A DNA stretch of 64,000 bases, taken from assembly GCF_000012645.1 (NCBI RefSeq), contig NC_007577.1:806001-870000 (forward strand), in the 5' to 3' direction. The translations under genes were made by a program, and so were the position numbers. The notes under the pieces were generated by a model, which was not told the origin of the DNA, did not search any database, and saw only the letters and a list, made by a program, of their open reading frames with translations. The stretch is from Prochlorococcus marinus str. MIT 9312. Its GTDB lineage: Bacteria > Cyanobacteriota > Cyanobacteriia > PCC-6307 > Cyanobiaceae. Position 1 is the first letter of the stretch. Each line of letters starts with the position of its first letter. Of this stretch, positions 36,625 to 47,476 are shown piece after piece.

Positions 36625-39191
36625 ACAACAATATTCATAATTTTTCCTTTAACAATAATTATTTTTCTTATTTCCTTATCTTGAGTCCATTTTAATATAT
36701 TGGGTCTTTTAAGAGTTAATTCCTTAATTTGATCTTCATTCATTTCATTATTAATATTTATTTTGTCTCTAACTTTTCCATTTACTTGTATTACTAGTAC
36801 ATATGAATCTTCTTTTAGTGCTTCGGCATTAAATGAAGGCCAGTGTTCTAAATGAACAGAATTTTTAAATCCTATAAGAAGCCATATTTCTTCAGAAATA
36901 TGAGGTGCAAATGGAGCCAATAAAATACAAAATGTTTTTAAAGCATCTATTTTTAAATTATTGTTTACGTCATTAATGTTATTTGATAATGAATTATAAA
37001 ACTTCATTAGTTCTGAAATCGCTGTATTAAATTGGTTATTTGATATGTCATTTGTAATTTCTTTTATAGCAATGTTCATTGACTTTATTAAAGTTTTTTC
37101 TTTATTTGGATAGGACTTACTTTTACTATTGATATCTTTTGAACAACTTATATAAAGCTTCCAAATCCTACTTAAAAATCTAAATTGTCCTTCAACATCT
37201 GAATCTCCCCATTCCAAATCTTTTTCTGGTGGTGCTTTAAATAATATAAACATTCTTGCTGTATCTGCTCCATATTTTTTAATTACTGATTCAGGATCTA
37301 TTCCGTTATATTTAGACTTGGACATCTTCTCGAAAAGCACTTCGAGTTTAGAGTTGTCAATTGGATCTGTAGGATTTGATAGGTCATTAATATCTGAAGG
37401 AGAAATATATTTACCCGTTTTATTGTTTTTATAGGCTGCGGACTGAACCATTCCTTGAGTTAATAACTTTTTGAATGGTTCATCAATTTCAAATAGTTCA
37501 TTATCTCGCAATGCTTTAGTGAAAAATCTTGCATATAACAAATGCAAGATTGCGTGCTCTACTCCTCCAACATATTGATCTACAGGCAACCAATTATTAA
37601 TTTCAATCTTTTCAAATGGCTTAGTTGAACATCTTGACGATGGATATCTTAAAAAATACCAAGATGAACACATAAAAGTGTCCATAGTATCAGTTTCTTT
37701 TTTTGCCGCTATTCCACATTTTGGACATGTTGTATTTATCCAATTATAATTATCACCTAAAGCATTAATCTTGTTAGCAGAGATATCTATATCTTTTGGT
37801 AATGCAACAGGTAATTCCGATTGGTTTAAAGGAACAGATCCACATTTTTTGCAATTAACGATAGGAATCGGACATCCCCAATATCTTTGTCTAGATATTA
37901 ACCAATCTCTTAAACGATATTGAATCTTATTTTCGGCCCATCCATTATTTACGCCCTCCTCTGAAATTTTTAATTTAGCAATAGTATTTGCTATACCATT
38001 GAAATGATTTGAATTAATAAGATATCCATTTTCCACATAAGCTTCATCAAGCTCTTTAGTTTTTTCACTTTTATCCTTTATTATTACATGTTTAATATCA
38101 ATATTATTTTTCTTGGCAAATTCAAAATCTCTTAGATCATGAGCAGGCACGCCCATAACAGCACCTGTACCGTATTCATCGAGAACATAACTTGCCACCC
38201 AAATAGGAATAGGTTCTGAATTAACTGGATTTATTGCTATTAAACTAGTTTTTATTCCAATTTTTTCAAGTTCATTATTTTTATTATTTTTCAAATATTG
38301 TTTAAGATTTTCTATATCTTGTATGGTTTCTTGATCTGAAATATTTTTAATTAATGAATGATTAATAGAAATTGCTAAATAAGTAACTCCAAATAAAGTA
38401 TCTGGCCTTGTTGTAAATACAGTTATTTTCTTTTCTGGATTGGTATTGATATTGAAATTAATATTTGTACCAATTGACTTTCCAATCCAATTATCTTGCA
38501 TTATTTTTACTCTTTCTGGCCAGTTATCTAATTTTTCTAAATCCTTCAATAACTCATCCGCATAATTAGTAATCCTTAAAAACCATTGCTTTAATAATTT
38601 TTTTTCAACTAGCGCCCCAGATCTCCAAGATTTACCCTCTGAGTCAACTTGTTCATTCGCTAAGACTGTATTATCTATCGGATCCCAATTAACTTCTGAT
38701 TCCTTTTGATATACAAGACCTGCCTTGTATAACTCTAAAAATAGATATTGTGTCCAAATATAGTAATTTTCATCACAAGTTGCAAATTCTCTATCCCAAT
38801 CAACTGATAGTCCCAAAAGCTTTAATTGTGACTTCATATGAGAAATATTTTTTTTAGTCCAGACACTTGGACTAATTCCTCTTTCAATCGCTGCATTCTC
38901 AGCAGGTAAACCAAAAGCGTCCCAACCCATTGGATGTAAAACAGATTTTCCCTTAAACCTTTGGAAACGAGCTATTAAGTCTGTAATAACATAATTCCTA
39001 ACATGTCCCATATGAAGATTACCTGAAGGGTAAGGAAACATTGATAAAGCATAAAATTTATCGCTATTCTCAGTTAATTCATCGGTTTTGTATAAATTGT
39101 TTTCTGTCCATATTGACTGCCATTTTTTTTCTATTTCAGATGGATTATATAAATTGGTATCTGTCTCATATTGTTTATCGGGAGAAATCAC
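36621..39191 (-). CDS. leuS: Leucyl-tRNA synthetase
   Basis: An 856-residue class Ia synthetase. The ATP-binding HIGH motif appears as HMGH in [21 protein letters not shown], the KMSKS loop as [14 protein letters not shown], and the large CP1 editing insertion sits between them, with [15 protein letters not shown] and [18 protein letters not shown]. Zinc-type cysteines occur in NCKKCGSVP and TTCPKCG. The C-terminal domain ends [10 protein letters not shown] and later. It is divergent from dapF. Confidence 0.98.
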   Translation of the reverse strand: MISPDKQYETDTNLYNPSEIEKKWQSIWTENNLYKTDELTENSDKFYALSMFPYPSGNLHMGHVRNYVITDLIARFQRFKGKSVLHPMGWDAFGLPAENAAIERGISPSVWTKKNISHMKSQLKLLGLSVDWDREFATCDENYYIWTQYLFLELYKAGLVYQKESEVNWDPIDNTVLANEQVDSEGKSWRSGALVEKKLLKQWFLRITNYADELLKDLEKLDNWPERVKIMQDNWIGKSIGTNINFNINTNPEKKITVFTTRPDTLFGVTYLAISINHSLIKNISDQETIQDIENLKQYLKNNKNNELEKIGIKTSLIAINPVNSEPIPIWVASYVLDEYGTGAVMGVPAHDLRDFEFAKKNNIDIKHVIIKDKSEKTKELDEAYVENGYLINSNHFNGIANTIAKLKISEEGVNNGWAENKIQYRLRDWLISRQRYWGCPIPIVNCKKCGSVPLNQSELPVALPKDIDISANKINALGDNYNWINTTCPKCGIAAKKETDTMDTFMCSSWYFLRYPSSRCSTKPFEKIEINNWLPVDQYVGGVEHAILHLLYARFFTKALRDNELFEIDEPFKKLLTQGMVQSAAYKNNKTGKYISPSDINDLSNPTDPIDNSKLEVLFEKMSKSKYNGIDPESVIKKYGADTARMFILFKAPPEKDLEWGDSDVEGQFRFLSRIWKLYISCSKDINSKSKSYPNKEKTLIKSMNIAIKEITNDISNNQFNTAISELMKFYNSLSNNINDVNNNLKIDALKTFCILLAPFAPHISEEIWLLIGFKNSVHLEHWPSFNAEALKEDSYVLVIQVNGKVRDKININNEMNEDQIKELTLKRPNILKWTQDKEIRKIIIVKGKIMNIVV

Positions 39192-39298
39192 TTATTTTTT
39201 ATTTGTTAAATTATTATTTTAATATCCATTGTATAAAATAGAAATAGTTTGTTAAAAGGAATAATTTATAATTAAAATTTAAAATATATTATCTACAA

Positions 39299-40159
39299 AT
39301 GAAAAATATAAATTTTGAAAAATATCAAGGTAACGGAAATGATTTCGTAGTAATTGATTCTAGAGGAAATGATTTATATAAAAATTACAAGTCAAATAAA
39401 ATATTTGATATAAAACAAATTTGCAACAGGCAATTTGGTATTGGAGCAGATGGTGTAATTTTTATAGAAGAACCTAATGAAGATAATTATGCAAAAATGA
39501 TAATCTTTAATTCTGATGGCTCTGAAGCACAAATGTGTGGAAACGGAATTAGGTGTTTAGTTGAGTATCTCCACGTAAATGATTCAATGAATAATAAAAA
39601 TATAGAATATAAAATTGAGACTAAAGCAGGTTTAAAAATTGCAAAATATATAAATGATGAAATTACAGTAAAAATGGGAGTTCCAATTTTAGAAAGTCAA
39701 AATATTCCAACAACAATTGAAAAAAAAATCAATTCAATTCCTTCACACGAATTTATTGAGAAAAATTTCAATAATATGGGTTATGCCGTAGGAATGGGAA
39801 ATCCTCATTTAATATTCTTTGTAAAAGACATAGAGTCAATTGTTCTTTACAGACTAGGTCCTATATTTGAAAAAAATGAATTATTTCCTGAAAAAACTAA
39901 TGTACATTTTTGTCAAATCATAAATAGAGATAATATCAAAGTAAAAGTATGGGAAAGAGGTGCAGGACCAACCTTAGCCTGTGGAACAGGTGCCTGTGCT
40001 ATCCATGTAGCAGCTTATAAATTAGGACTTTGTAATCCACAAACCATAGTAACTTTACCAGGAGGTAATCTTAAAATTGATTGGTCAAAAGACGATTTTG
40101 AAGTCATGATGACCGGTAATGCTAAAAAGGTTTTCTCAGGATCAATGTTAGTAAATTAA
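39299..40159 (+). CDS. dapF: Diaminopimelate epimerase
   Basis: A 286-residue cofactor-free epimerase turning LL- into meso-diaminopimelate for lysine and peptidoglycan. The start is NFEKYQGNGNDFVVIDSRGND. The two active-site cysteines are in AQMCGNGIRCLVE and LACGTGACAIHVA. It is the first of a rightward group; its TAA stop shares one base with the ATG of the cysteine desulfurase gene, a sign of translational coupling. Confidence 0.97.
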   Translation: MKNINFEKYQGNGNDFVVIDSRGNDLYKNYKSNKIFDIKQICNRQFGIGADGVIFIEEPNEDNYAKMIIFNSDGSEAQMCGNGIRCLVEYLHVNDSMNNKNIEYKIETKAGLKIAKYINDEITVKMGVPILESQNIPTTIEKKINSIPSHEFIEKNFNNMGYAVGMGNPHLIFFVKDIESIVLYRLGPIFEKNELFPEKTNVHFCQIINRDNIKVKVWERGAGPTLACGTGACAIHVAAYKLGLCNPQTIVTLPGGNLKIDWSKDDFEVMMTGNAKKVFSGSMLVN

Positions 40160-41331
40160 TGGAAAATAATTTTATCTATTTAGATAATGCATCCACAACT
40201 CCATTATCTAAGAATGTTTTAAATATAATTAATTCAACTTATAGGAATTATTGGCATAACCCTTCATCTACATATGAGCTAGGGATAAAATGTTCTACAT
40301 ATCTTGAAAAAATTAGATCTAAAATTGCACATATATTTGAAGCAGATCCAGAGGATATAATTTTTACATCTGGTTCTTCGGAATCAACAAATATTGTATT
40401 TAATAATATTTATGAGAACTTTAAAAATGGTAGAGTTGTTATTTCGAATGTTGAACATCAAGCAACAACTATTTGTGCTAATAAACTAAGAAAACAAAAT
40501 TGGGATATTTACGAATGGACGGTAAATAATGATGGAATTTTAAATATTTCTAATATCGATGAAATTTTAACAAATGAGACTAAGATTGTATCAATTATTT
40601 GGGGACAAAGTGAAATTGGGACAATACAACCGGTTCAATTTATAGGTTCCAAATGTGAAGAATTAAATATAATGTTTCATTTAGATGGAACTCAAATATT
40701 AAGTAATGGAATATTCAGTTGGAAAGATCTTAAATGTGATCTTTTAAGTTTATCTGCTCATAAATTTGGAGGTCCAAAAGGTATCGGTATTCTTTTAACA
40801 AAAGAAAAGTCTAGACAAATTTTAAAAAATAAAGACATATCACTTACTCAGGAATTTTCAATTAGACAAGGTACACAAGCTTTGCCATTAATCGCTGGAA
40901 TGTATGAATCATTAAAGAATATTAAAGGAAAAATAAAGTTATGTGATTACATAACTGAATTTCCTTCTAATAATATTAATAAACTTAAAAATTATTTTTT
41001 TAAAAAAATTAAGGACAATAATCATATAAAGATTACGGGTAGTATTAACCATAGACTTCCCAATCATATTTCGTTTCTACTATTAAATAAACTATTTGAG
41101 CCTATAAGGGCCTATAAGATTGTTAATTTCATGTCTGAAAATAAAATAGCCATAAGTAGTGGAAGTGCTTGTTCAAGCTCATCTGGGAAACCTAGCTCAA
41201 CACTTAAAAATATTGGTTTAAAAGATGATGAACTATATTCAAATATTCGTGTTACTTTAGGTTCAATAAACAATAAGTCAGAAATAGATAAATTTTTAGA
41301 ACTTATTCAAATATGTATTGACAAATTTTAA
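40159..41331 (+). CDS. Cysteine desulfurase (NifS/IscS-like)
   Basis: A 390-residue class V PLP enzyme releasing sulfur from cysteine for Fe-S clusters and thio-modification. Seen are YLDNASTTPLSKNVLNII, FTSGSSESTNIVF, the His stacking region SNVEHQATT, the PLP-lysine in LSLSAHKFGGPKGIGIL and the catalytic Cys loop ISSGSACSSSSGKPS. The usual ANNExG motif reads WGQSEIGT here, a departure near the cofactor. It shares single bases with both neighbours (dapF upstream, DUF1995 downstream). Picocyanobacteria can hold more than one desulfurase, so I give no symbol. Confidence 0.9.
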   Translation: MENNFIYLDNASTTPLSKNVLNIINSTYRNYWHNPSSTYELGIKCSTYLEKIRSKIAHIFEADPEDIIFTSGSSESTNIVFNNIYENFKNGRVVISNVEHQATTICANKLRKQNWDIYEWTVNNDGILNISNIDEILTNETKIVSIIWGQSEIGTIQPVQFIGSKCEELNIMFHLDGTQILSNGIFSWKDLKCDLLSLSAHKFGGPKGIGILLTKEKSRQILKNKDISLTQEFSIRQGTQALPLIAGMYESLKNIKGKIKLCDYITEFPSNNINKLKNYFFKKIKDNNHIKITGSINHRLPNHISFLLLNKLFEPIRAYKIVNFMSENKIAISSGSACSSSSGKPSSTLKNIGLKDDELYSNIRVTLGSINNKSEIDKFLELIQICIDKF

Positions 41332-41957
41332 TGGAAACCAATTACAGACTACCTAAAGATTTAAATGAATCTCTTAAGAATATGGAGGATGCAATTATTC
41401 CAAGTTTATTAGATTCAAATAAAAGATTTACTATAGAATTAAATTTTGAAGGATTGAAGTTTAACAGAATTGGAATAACTATCTACAAGATATTGTCTAA
41501 AAATAATAATGTATTCATAACATTTGCTGATCAAGGTGCTGTGGCTTTGGCTCAAAGAGACTATCCAGATATCAAAGATAAAATCTTTACTTTTAAATCA
41601 TTTAATGAATCAAATAATATAAATAATATTGATAGTGCAATGATATCGATACTACCTCAGCCATATGATTTCGATTCATTTGAACCAATGTCTGATAATT
41701 ATCAAGGTAAGCATTATTCATTAAATCCAAAATTTGAAGATGCCAATATTGGTATAGGAAGTGTTATTAGAGAGCGACGTAAAAACTTTGTCATAACATG
41801 GAAAAATATTTATTTTCTTCAGCCTTTAAATAAAGCTGCTCTTATGCATATTTATCCAAATAACTGGTTGCTTTTCAAAGAAGAAAATAAAAGATATTTT
41901 TTTAAAAAAGAATTTGAATTTAAACCCGACAATGAATCTATTTTTGTAAATTTATAG
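41331..41957 (+). CDS. DUF1995 family protein
   Basis: A 208-residue soluble protein starting YRLPKDLNESLKNMEDAI, with FTIELNFEGLKFNRIG and an end block where Trp and Tyr residues surround LMHIYPNNWLLFKE. This matches DUF1995, found in cyanobacteria and chloroplasts; plastid relatives have been connected with photosystem II accumulation, but no activity is known. Its ATG shares one base with the desulfurase stop, and the next gene begins one base after its own stop. Confidence 0.8.
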   Translation: METNYRLPKDLNESLKNMEDAIIPSLLDSNKRFTIELNFEGLKFNRIGITIYKILSKNNNVFITFADQGAVALAQRDYPDIKDKIFTFKSFNESNNINNIDSAMISILPQPYDFDSFEPMSDNYQGKHYSLNPKFEDANIGIGSVIRERRKNFVITWKNIYFLQPLNKAALMHIYPNNWLLFKEENKRYFFKKEFEFKPDNESIFVNL

Positions 41958-41958
41958 A

Positions 41959-43182
41959 TTGAATGTGATAAAAAAAATTTATTCATTTTTCTTAATTGTT
42001 ATTGTATTAGTAACATCTCCTTTCCTAATAAGATATTTACTAACAAATCAGAAAATAACTTTTTTAAATAGTATTTATTTTAATTTCCCGGGAATAATTA
42101 CTAAAAATAAAATATGTCCTACTTATGATGCTTTATTGAATCAAACGCTTGATGATTCTTTTAGTGTATCAATTATTAATAATAAAGGGGAAATAATAAG
42201 TTCCTACAATGAGAATGTTCCAAGGTTGCCAGCATCTAATCAAAAATTATTCTCATCAGCTTATGTTTTAAGTAAATATAAATTAAATAATAATTTAATA
42301 ACTTCCTTATTTAAAAATAAAAACAATTATTATTTACTCGGTCAGGGTGATCCAGATCTTAATTATGAAAATATAATCGAACTAATTTCAAATGTTAAAG
42401 AAAATAAAATTATTAAGTTTAATATTGTAGAAATTAATTCAAAATTATATTGGCCTAATGGTTGGACAAATACTGATAAACTTTACGAATATGGATCTCC
42501 AATTACATCTCTTGCAATAGAAAGTAATCACAATAAATATGATGATATTTATGCATTAAAAAATTTTATTAAAAATTATTTAAAAAATAAATTTCCAAAT
42601 TCAAAAATATATATAGATTTTTTTGATTCAGAAAAAACTTTTTATTTAAAAAATATTAAAGAGATAAATAAAATATATTCAACTCCAATTCTTTCATTAT
42701 TAACTCTAACAAATTCTGAAAGCCATAATTTTACAGCTGAAACTCTCTTTAAAAATGCCTCAAATACATGGAACGACAATGACTATATAAAATTGAAAAG
42801 ATGGCTTGAAAATAAAGGCCTCCCAGCAACTAATGCATACTTTGCAGATGCTAGTGGATTGTCTCGAAAAAATAAAATTACAACAAAGTTAGTTGTATTG
42901 TTTTTAGATAAAATGAGATATTTTAATGATTTTAATGCTTATCAATCTACACTTTCAATTACGGGAGTAAGAGGAACATTAGCTAAAAGATTTGTAAATA
43001 GTGAATTATCTGGAAAGTTTTTTGGCAAAACTGGTACTCTTTCAAATGTCTTTGCATTATCCGGCTTTTTATATAAAAATGAAAAGCCAATAATTATAAG
43101 CATTATCCAAAATTCTAATAAAATTGATAAAGAAAAAGCTTTTAAATTATTACGTGATCTTTATTACTTGAAATCTTGTTAA
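41959..43182 (+). CDS. dacB: D-alanyl-D-alanine carboxypeptidase, S13 type
   Basis: A 407-residue penicillin-binding protein 4 relative that trims or cleaves peptidoglycan peptides outside the membrane. A signal/anchor helix is at the N-terminus (about 7-26). The SxxK motif is Ser93-x-x-Lys96 in PASNQKLFSS, the SxN motif is in NSESHNFTAET, and the KTG motif in FFGKTGTLSNV. The start is TTG at 41959, two codons before a GTG that could serve as well; the ATG nearby is out of frame. It ends 8 bases from convergent coaD. Confidence 0.88.
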   Translation: MNVIKKIYSFFLIVIVLVTSPFLIRYLLTNQKITFLNSIYFNFPGIITKNKICPTYDALLNQTLDDSFSVSIINNKGEIISSYNENVPRLPASNQKLFSSAYVLSKYKLNNNLITSLFKNKNNYYLLGQGDPDLNYENIIELISNVKENKIIKFNIVEINSKLYWPNGWTNTDKLYEYGSPITSLAIESNHNKYDDIYALKNFIKNYLKNKFPNSKIYIDFFDSEKTFYLKNIKEINKIYSTPILSLLTLTNSESHNFTAETLFKNASNTWNDNDYIKLKRWLENKGLPATNAYFADASGLSRKNKITTKLVVLFLDKMRYFNDFNAYQSTLSITGVRGTLAKRFVNSELSGKFFGKTGTLSNVFALSGFLYKNEKPIIISIIQNSNKIDKEKAFKLLRDLYYLKSC

Positions 43183-43190
43183 TAAATATA

Positions 43191-43664
43191 TTATTTAAAA
43201 TATTCTTTTAAATCCTTCTCAACAGAGGGGGGTACCATATGATTAATTTCACCACCAAATTTTGCAACTTCTTTTACTAAAGAACTACTAAGAAAACTAT
43301 AATTTGTATTTGTCGATAAAAATATAGTTTCAATATCATTATTAAGAGATTTATTTGTATGAGCAATCTGAAGTTCATACTCAAAATCACTCATTGCTCT
43401 TAATCCTCGAAGAATAAGATTAGCTTTTAGATCATTTGCACAATCAACAGTTAGACCAGAATAAGAAATAATTTCAATATTAGGCAAATGAGAAAGAGAA
43501 TATTTTATTTGTATTATTCTTCTTTCAAGATTAAATGTTGGTGTTTTAGAAGTATTTTCTAAAACAGCAACTACTAGATTGCCAAATATTTTTTCAGCCC
43601 TTTCTATTAAATCAAGATGCCCGTTTGTTAAAGGATCAAATGTACCTGGATAAAGAATTTTCAT
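43191..43664 (-). CDS. coaD: Phosphopantetheine adenylyltransferase
   Basis: A 157-residue nucleotidyltransferase, the fourth step of coenzyme A synthesis. It opens [21 protein letters not shown] with the (T/H)xGH-type ATP site, then [22 protein letters not shown] and a late [18 protein letters not shown]. Length is standard. It is divergent from the flavin-reductase gene, 59 bases between starts. Confidence 0.97.
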   Translation of the reverse strand: MKILYPGTFDPLTNGHLDLIERAEKIFGNLVVAVLENTSKTPTFNLERRIIQIKYSLSHLPNIEIISYSGLTVDCANDLKANLILRGLRAMSDFEYELQIAHTNKSLNNDIETIFLSTNTNYSFLSSSLVKEVAKFGGEINHMVPPSVEKDLKEYFK

Positions 43665-43723
43665 GAATTTATTATGATCGAATAAGAAATTTAGTTAAAA
43701 TAAGATTATTAGATAAATCAATT

Positions 43724-44212
43724 ATGACATTAAATCTAGAAGCAAAAAAAATCTTATTAAGAAAAATACCTCACGGATTATTTATTTGTGGCGTTAGAGA
43801 CGAGGTTAAAAATGAAGTGAATGGATTTACTGCAAGTTGGGTGACTCAAGGTTCCTTCACCCCACCATTAGTTGTAATGGCTGTTAGAGCAGAGGGTTCA
43901 AGTCATGAAATAATAAAGTCCACCAATAAGTTCTCATTAAATGTTCTAAAAAGTGATCAAAAGGATCTAGCAGCTGTTTTCTTTAAACCTCAAAAAGCAT
44001 TAGGAGGTAGATTTGAATCTGTTGAATTTAAATTAGGTGAGCTTGGATTGCCTATTTTAGTTGATAGTGTTGGTGGGGTTGAATGTAATGTTGTTGGAAG
44101 TGTTATGCATGGAGATCATACCGTTTTTGTAGGAGAGGTTCAATCTGCTTATCTGAATAATGATGTTGACTCACTAAATTTATCTTCAACTGGCTGGAAT
44201 TATGGAGGGTAA
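43724..44212 (+). CDS. Flavin reductase-like, FMN-binding protein
   Basis: A 162-residue protein of the flavin reductase-like split-barrel family. It begins with a helix, then IPHGLFICGVRDEVKNEVNGFTASWVTQGSFTPPLVVMAV, where the Thr-Ala-Ser-Trp stretch lines the FMN pocket, and ends with GDHTVFVGEVQSAYL. In cyanobacteria the same fold is the C-terminal module of flavodiiron proteins; here it stands alone. Substrate unknown. It lies 9 bases before uvrC. Confidence 0.82.
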   Translation: MTLNLEAKKILLRKIPHGLFICGVRDEVKNEVNGFTASWVTQGSFTPPLVVMAVRAEGSSHEIIKSTNKFSLNVLKSDQKDLAAVFFKPQKALGGRFESVEFKLGELGLPILVDSVGGVECNVVGSVMHGDHTVFVGEVQSAYLNNDVDSLNLSSTGWNYGG

Positions 44213-44221
44213 TCATTATAA

Positions 44222-46180
44222 ATGAGTAATTCCTCTATCGAAAAAATAGATAACAAATATAATTTTAAAATTGAATATAAATTAATTAATAATAAGGAAT
44301 TATTAAAATCAAGATTATCCGAAATTCCAAAGTCATCTGGTTGTTATCTTTTTAAAGATATTGATAATAACTTACTTTATATAGGTAAATCAAAAAAACT
44401 ACGCAGTAGAGTAAGTAGTTATTTCAATAATTATTCAGATTTAACTCCCCGATTAAGTTTGATGGTTCGTCAAATAACTGAAATAGAAATAATAGTCACA
44501 GATAGCGAATATGAAGCATTAAATTTAGAGTCAAATTTAATTAAAACAAACAAACCATACTTTAATATTCTTTTAAAGGATGATAAGAAATATCCATATC
44601 TTTGTATAACTTGGAGTGAGAAATATCCTCGAATATTTATTACAAGAAGAAGAAGAAATAGAAATAATTTAGATAGATATTATGGACCTTATGTTGATGT
44701 CGGATTATTAAGGAGAACATTGTTTACGATAAAAAAGATATTTCCACTTAGACAAAGACCAAGGCCAGTCTATAAAGATAGAACTTGTTTGAATTATTCA
44801 ATAGGAAGATGTCCAGGTGTTTGCCAAGAAGTTATATCATCTGACGATTATAAAAAAATAATGCAACAAGTATCTATGATATTTCAGGGAAGAAATGATG
44901 ACTTAGAAATATTTTTACAAAAAAAAATGCTGCAATTTTCAAATGATTTAGATTATGAGAATGCAGCAAAAATAAGGGACCAAATTTCAGGTTTAAAATT
45001 ATTAACTGAATCACAAAAAATATCAATACCAGATTCTTCAATTAATAGAGATATCTTTGGAATAGTTTCAGAAAAAAATGTAGCTAGTATACAAATTTTC
45101 CAAATGAGATCTGGTAAGCTCATTGGGAGAATTGGCTATAGTCAAAAATTAAATAATGAAGATGAAAATCATATTCTACAAAAGATATTAGAAGAACATT
45201 ATATGAATGTTGAAGCTGTAGAAATACCATCAGAAATTCTTATTCAATATAACCTTCCAAAACAAGCAACCATAGAGGATTGGTTAACGGAGCTAAGAAA
45301 AAAGAAAGTAAAAATATTAATCCCAAAAAGAAATAAAAAACATGAAACTGTAGAAATGGTTTTAAAAAATGCGAAATTAGAATTAGATAGAATATTAAAT
45401 GGGATACAAGATAATGAATCATCTATTGAGGATCTTGCCCAAATACTTGAATTAAGCGAACAACCTAAAAGAATTGAAGGTTATGATATAAGCCATATTC
45501 AAGGTAGTGACCCTGTAGCATCACAAGTCGTTTTTATTGATGGGATTCCTTCTAAACAGCATTATAGGAAATATAAAATTAAAGATCCAAACGTTTTTGT
45601 AGGACATAGTGATGATTTTGCTTCGATATATGAAGTAATACATAGAAGGTTTAAAAAATGGTCAAGATTTAAAAAAAGCGGAGGGGATTTTTCAATATTA
45701 AATGATAAAACGAATAGTAAATTAGACAATGAACTTTTATCAGATTGGCCTGATTTAATAATGATAGATGGAGGAAAAGGACAGTTGAATGCAGCTATTA
45801 AAGCATTAAATGAATTAAATCTTGAGGAAGAAGTAACTATATGTTCATTAGCAAAAAAAAATGAAGAAATATTTATTCCAGGCTTTACTAAGTCTCTTGA
45901 CACTGATGAAAATCAGAAAGGAGTTCTTCTATTAAGAAGGGTAAGAGATGAAGCACATAGATTTGCATTATCTTTTCATAGAGACAAAAGATCTAAGAGA
46001 ATGAATAGATCTCAATTGTCCCAAATCAGTGGATTAGGACCATCAAGAATAAGAGAATTGCTTGAGTATTTTAAATCAATAGACGCGATAAGAATAGCTA
46101 GTAAAGAGGATTTATCAAAAGTTAAAGGACTTGGAAAAAACTCAGTAAATGATATATATGAATATTTTAACGAGTTATAA
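44222..46180 (+). CDS. uvrC: Excinuclease ABC subunit C
   Basis: A 652-residue nuclease that makes both cuts in nucleotide excision repair. Domains in order: GIY-YIG (GCYLFKDIDNNLLYIGKSKKL, about 40-120), a Cys cluster (TCLNYSIGRCPGVCQ), the UVR motif for UvrB (DLDYENAAKIRDQI), the RNase H-like 5' nuclease (EGYDISHIQGSDPVASQVVF and MIDGGKGQLNAA) and tandem helix-hairpin-helix repeats at the end (SGLGPSRIRELL, KGLGKNSVNDIY). Confidence 0.98.
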   Translation: MSNSSIEKIDNKYNFKIEYKLINNKELLKSRLSEIPKSSGCYLFKDIDNNLLYIGKSKKLRSRVSSYFNNYSDLTPRLSLMVRQITEIEIIVTDSEYEALNLESNLIKTNKPYFNILLKDDKKYPYLCITWSEKYPRIFITRRRRNRNNLDRYYGPYVDVGLLRRTLFTIKKIFPLRQRPRPVYKDRTCLNYSIGRCPGVCQEVISSDDYKKIMQQVSMIFQGRNDDLEIFLQKKMLQFSNDLDYENAAKIRDQISGLKLLTESQKISIPDSSINRDIFGIVSEKNVASIQIFQMRSGKLIGRIGYSQKLNNEDENHILQKILEEHYMNVEAVEIPSEILIQYNLPKQATIEDWLTELRKKKVKILIPKRNKKHETVEMVLKNAKLELDRILNGIQDNESSIEDLAQILELSEQPKRIEGYDISHIQGSDPVASQVVFIDGIPSKQHYRKYKIKDPNVFVGHSDDFASIYEVIHRRFKKWSRFKKSGGDFSILNDKTNSKLDNELLSDWPDLIMIDGGKGQLNAAIKALNELNLEEEVTICSLAKKNEEIFIPGFTKSLDTDENQKGVLLLRRVRDEAHRFALSFHRDKRSKRMNRSQLSQISGLGPSRIRELLEYFKSIDAIRIASKEDLSKVKGLGKNSVNDIYEYFNEL

Positions 46181-46268
46181 ATATTAATTAATTTTTGAAA
46201 AATAGATTTCTTGATCTTGTTAAATATAACTATATTAAAAATATATATTTTTAAATTAATCTATTAAT

Positions 46269-46835
46269 TTGGCAGCTGAAGCATTTCTCTGGTTTAAATC
46301 ACTTCACATTATTGGTGTAATCGTTTGGTTTGCGGGACTTTTTTATTTAGTAAGACTTTTTATATATCATGAAGAATCTAAAAATATGGATAATGAATTA
46401 AAAATTGCCTTTAATAAACAATACACCTTGATGGAAAAAAGGCTGGCTAATATTATCACAACACCTGGGATGATATTAGCTTTAAGTATGGCTATATGCA
46501 TGGTTATTATGCAACCAAGTTGGTTAAGTGAGAAGTGGTTGCAAATTAAAATTTCTTTTGTTTTAGGATTAGTAATATATCATTCTTATTGTTACAAAAT
46601 AATGTATTCATTACAAAATGGTACTTCAACCATTTCAGCAAAAAACCTTAGATTATTAAATGAATTGCCTACTTTATTATTATTTATAATTGTACTTTTA
46701 GTAATTTTTAAAAATAATTTTCCAACTAGTATTGCTACATGGAGCGTAGTTGGATTAATTATTTTCATGTTGGCTTCAATACAATTATATGCAAAGATTA
46801 GAAAGAAAAATGAGAATTCATTAAGTAATGAATAG
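46269..46835 (+). CDS. hemJ: Protoporphyrinogen IX oxidase HemJ
   Basis: A 188-residue membrane protein with four or five helices. The start AAEAFLWFKSLHIIGVIVWF contains the conserved His, then AGLFYLVRLFIYHEE and KRLANIITTPGMILAL, signature of HemJ (formerly UPF0093), the protoporphyrinogen oxidase of most cyanobacteria, one step before the haem/chlorophyll branch. The start codon is TTG at 46269; no ATG precedes the first helix. It overlaps the PHP gene by 8 bases. Confidence 0.93.
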   Translation: MAAEAFLWFKSLHIIGVIVWFAGLFYLVRLFIYHEESKNMDNELKIAFNKQYTLMEKRLANIITTPGMILALSMAICMVIMQPSWLSEKWLQIKISFVLGLVIYHSYCYKIMYSLQNGTSTISAKNLRLLNELPTLLLFIIVLLVIFKNNFPTSIATWSVVGLIIFMLASIQLYAKIRKKNENSLSNE

Positions 46836-47475
46836 GGAAGACTTAGTAAAATTAACTTCCAATATTAATAAAAATAGTTGTCCTAAAAATATTAATTTTC
46901 ACTGTCATACAAAATTTAGTGATGGAAGTCTAGAACCATATGAACTTTTAGAACAAGCTTATAAAAATAACTTGAAATTTTTATCAATAACCGATCATCA
47001 TACAATTAAAGCTCATGAATATATAAAAAAAAATAATTTACTCAAAAATTATCCTAAAGATTCTTTTACATTAATTTCGGGAATAGAAATTAATTGTTTG
47101 ATTCTAGGATGTTTAGTACATGTAATTGGATTGGGAATAGATATAAAAAGTAAATACCTAAATCCCTACATCCTTGGAGAGTCTCCAATAGGTAATGATT
47201 TAGATATTAAATCAGTTATTAAAGCAATAAATTTAGCTGATGGTTTATCATTTCTTGCACATCCAGCTAGATACAGGATTCCCTTTTATAAATTAATTCC
47301 AGAGGCCAAAATACAAGGTATTGATGGAATAGAGGTTTGGTACGATTATGAACTGAATGAAGTATGGAATCCTAGTTTATTTGTATGTACAGAAATAAAT
47401 AAATTAGCAGATAAATATTCAATGCTAAAAACATGCGGAACAGATAGTCATGGACTTTCGCTATTAGGTAGATAA
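46828..47475 (+). CDS. PHP-domain phosphoesterase
   Basis: A 215-residue PHP-fold metal hydrolase. The four metal motifs are visible: NFHCHTKFSDGSLEP, LSITDHHTIKAHEY, FLAHPARYRIPF and the late CGTDSHGLS. Family members cleave nucleotide or sugar phosphates, for example 3',5'-nucleoside bisphosphates. The substrate is unknown here. It overlaps hemJ by 8 bases and ends one base short of the convergent cobN stop. Confidence 0.85.
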   Translation: MNREDLVKLTSNINKNSCPKNINFHCHTKFSDGSLEPYELLEQAYKNNLKFLSITDHHTIKAHEYIKKNNLLKNYPKDSFTLISGIEINCLILGCLVHVIGLGIDIKSKYLNPYILGESPIGNDLDIKSVIKAINLADGLSFLAHPARYRIPFYKLIPEAKIQGIDGIEVWYDYELNEVWNPSLFVCTEINKLADKYSMLKTCGTDSHGLSLLGR

Positions 47476-47476
47476 T

